Origin: Sycobia sp. Sy_11
Taxonomy: Eukaryota > Arthropoda > Insecta > Hymenoptera > Epichrysomallidae
Direction: 5' to 3'
NCBI GenBank assembly: GCA_018907035.1
Contig: JACCIC010000014.1
Span: 1,835,001-1,899,000 of the forward strand
Length of the DNA: 64,000 nt
Numbering within the stretch: position 1 is the stretch's first letter; each line of letters opens with the position of its first letter. The notes under the pieces were generated by a model. It was not told the origin of the DNA and did no database searches. It saw only the letters and a list, made by a program, of their open reading frames with translations. Positions 63,952-64,000 of the stretch are shown one piece after another. The translations under genes were made by a program, and so were the position numbers.

Positions 63952-64000
63952 CTTACCCTCCTCCTCGCGACGCTTGGCCTCGCTGACGCGCGGTGCTATG
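59803..64000 (-). CDS. ex: expanded (Hippo pathway FERM protein), C-terminal six exons, 5' part outside window
   Basis: Expanded sits at the apical junction with Merlin and Kibra, promotes Hippo signalling and binds Yorkie. Exons in reading order: 64000-63957, 63417-63160, 63032-62730, 62597-61907, 61716-60726, 60339-59803 (stop TAG). All junctions are in phase and give the last 940 residues. The FERM domain must lie further 5', outside the window. Only its tail (IAPRVSEAKRREEE) may show at the edge. Then come SLISSTSSNTTSGIVSDRVH, an alanine/threonine-rich exon, and long proline-rich exons. Four PPxY motifs are visible (PPPY in PPPPYPGV, PPTY, PPPY in PPPPYPLQ, PPPY in PPPPYDIQ), the kind bound by the WW domains of Yorkie. 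The last exon has a glutamine-rich stretch and the block LDLPLISALCNDRYLLKQTK. The identification is from memory of the family. The donor of exon 4 (AG/GTTCGT) is unusual but keeps the frame. Confidence 0.85.
63923..63950. repeat. (TA)n microsatellite in an intron of expanded
   Basis: TA dinucleotides ending about 6 bases before the splice donor of the exon at 63957-64000, read on the minus strand. Confidence 0.9.

Overview
The window looks like nuclear DNA of an insect, most probably a hymenopteran and perhaps an ant. It is very AT-rich, has multi-exon genes with GT-AG introns, many decayed mariner transposons and long (TA)n and (CT)n microsatellites. It carries a tandem array of insect odorant receptor genes and, at the right edge, a gene I read as expanded (ex), an upstream component of the Hippo pathway. 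The placement in Hymenoptera or ants is an inference from the receptor type and gene structure; nothing in the sequence proves it.

Layout. Positions 1-4430 are gene-poor and hold a fragment of a non-LTR reverse transcriptase and a tRNA-derived SINE. Three complete odorant receptor (7tm_6) genes follow, all on the + strand: 4732-12337, 32444-37050 and 41831-52203. I rebuilt each from seven exons with identical splice phases, giving 399, 401 and 399 residues without a stop. A conserved upstream block precedes each gene. It contains a TGCGCATGCG-type palindrome 266-287 bp before the ATG, an AAATATTAA box and further shared boxes, so it is probably a common promoter. Between genes 1 and 2 lies 20 kb of decayed DNA. 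It holds a relic receptor last exon, five or more mariner copies, another non-LTR remnant, a DDE transposase remnant, two near-identical 150 bp repeats and several coding-like relics that I cannot name. Another mariner (38526-39784) separates genes 2 and 3, and further mariner debris sits in the introns of genes 2 and 3 and just after gene 3.

From about 54.7 to 59.8 kb I see only AT-rich DNA. From 64000 down to 59803 the minus strand carries the 3' six exons of expanded (the last 940 residues, with the 5' part outside the window). Four PPxY motifs, long polyproline runs and a conserved C-terminal block are visible. The receptors would act in the membranes of olfactory neurons together with the co-receptor Orco. 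Expanded would act at the apical junction of epithelial cells. The two loci are only neighbours, and I see no functional link.

The observations most worth a second look are the shared promoter module of the three receptors, the mosaic exon 3 of receptor gene 3, the relic exon of a lost array member, the mariner whose halves lie on opposite strands, and several unnamed coding-like islands.
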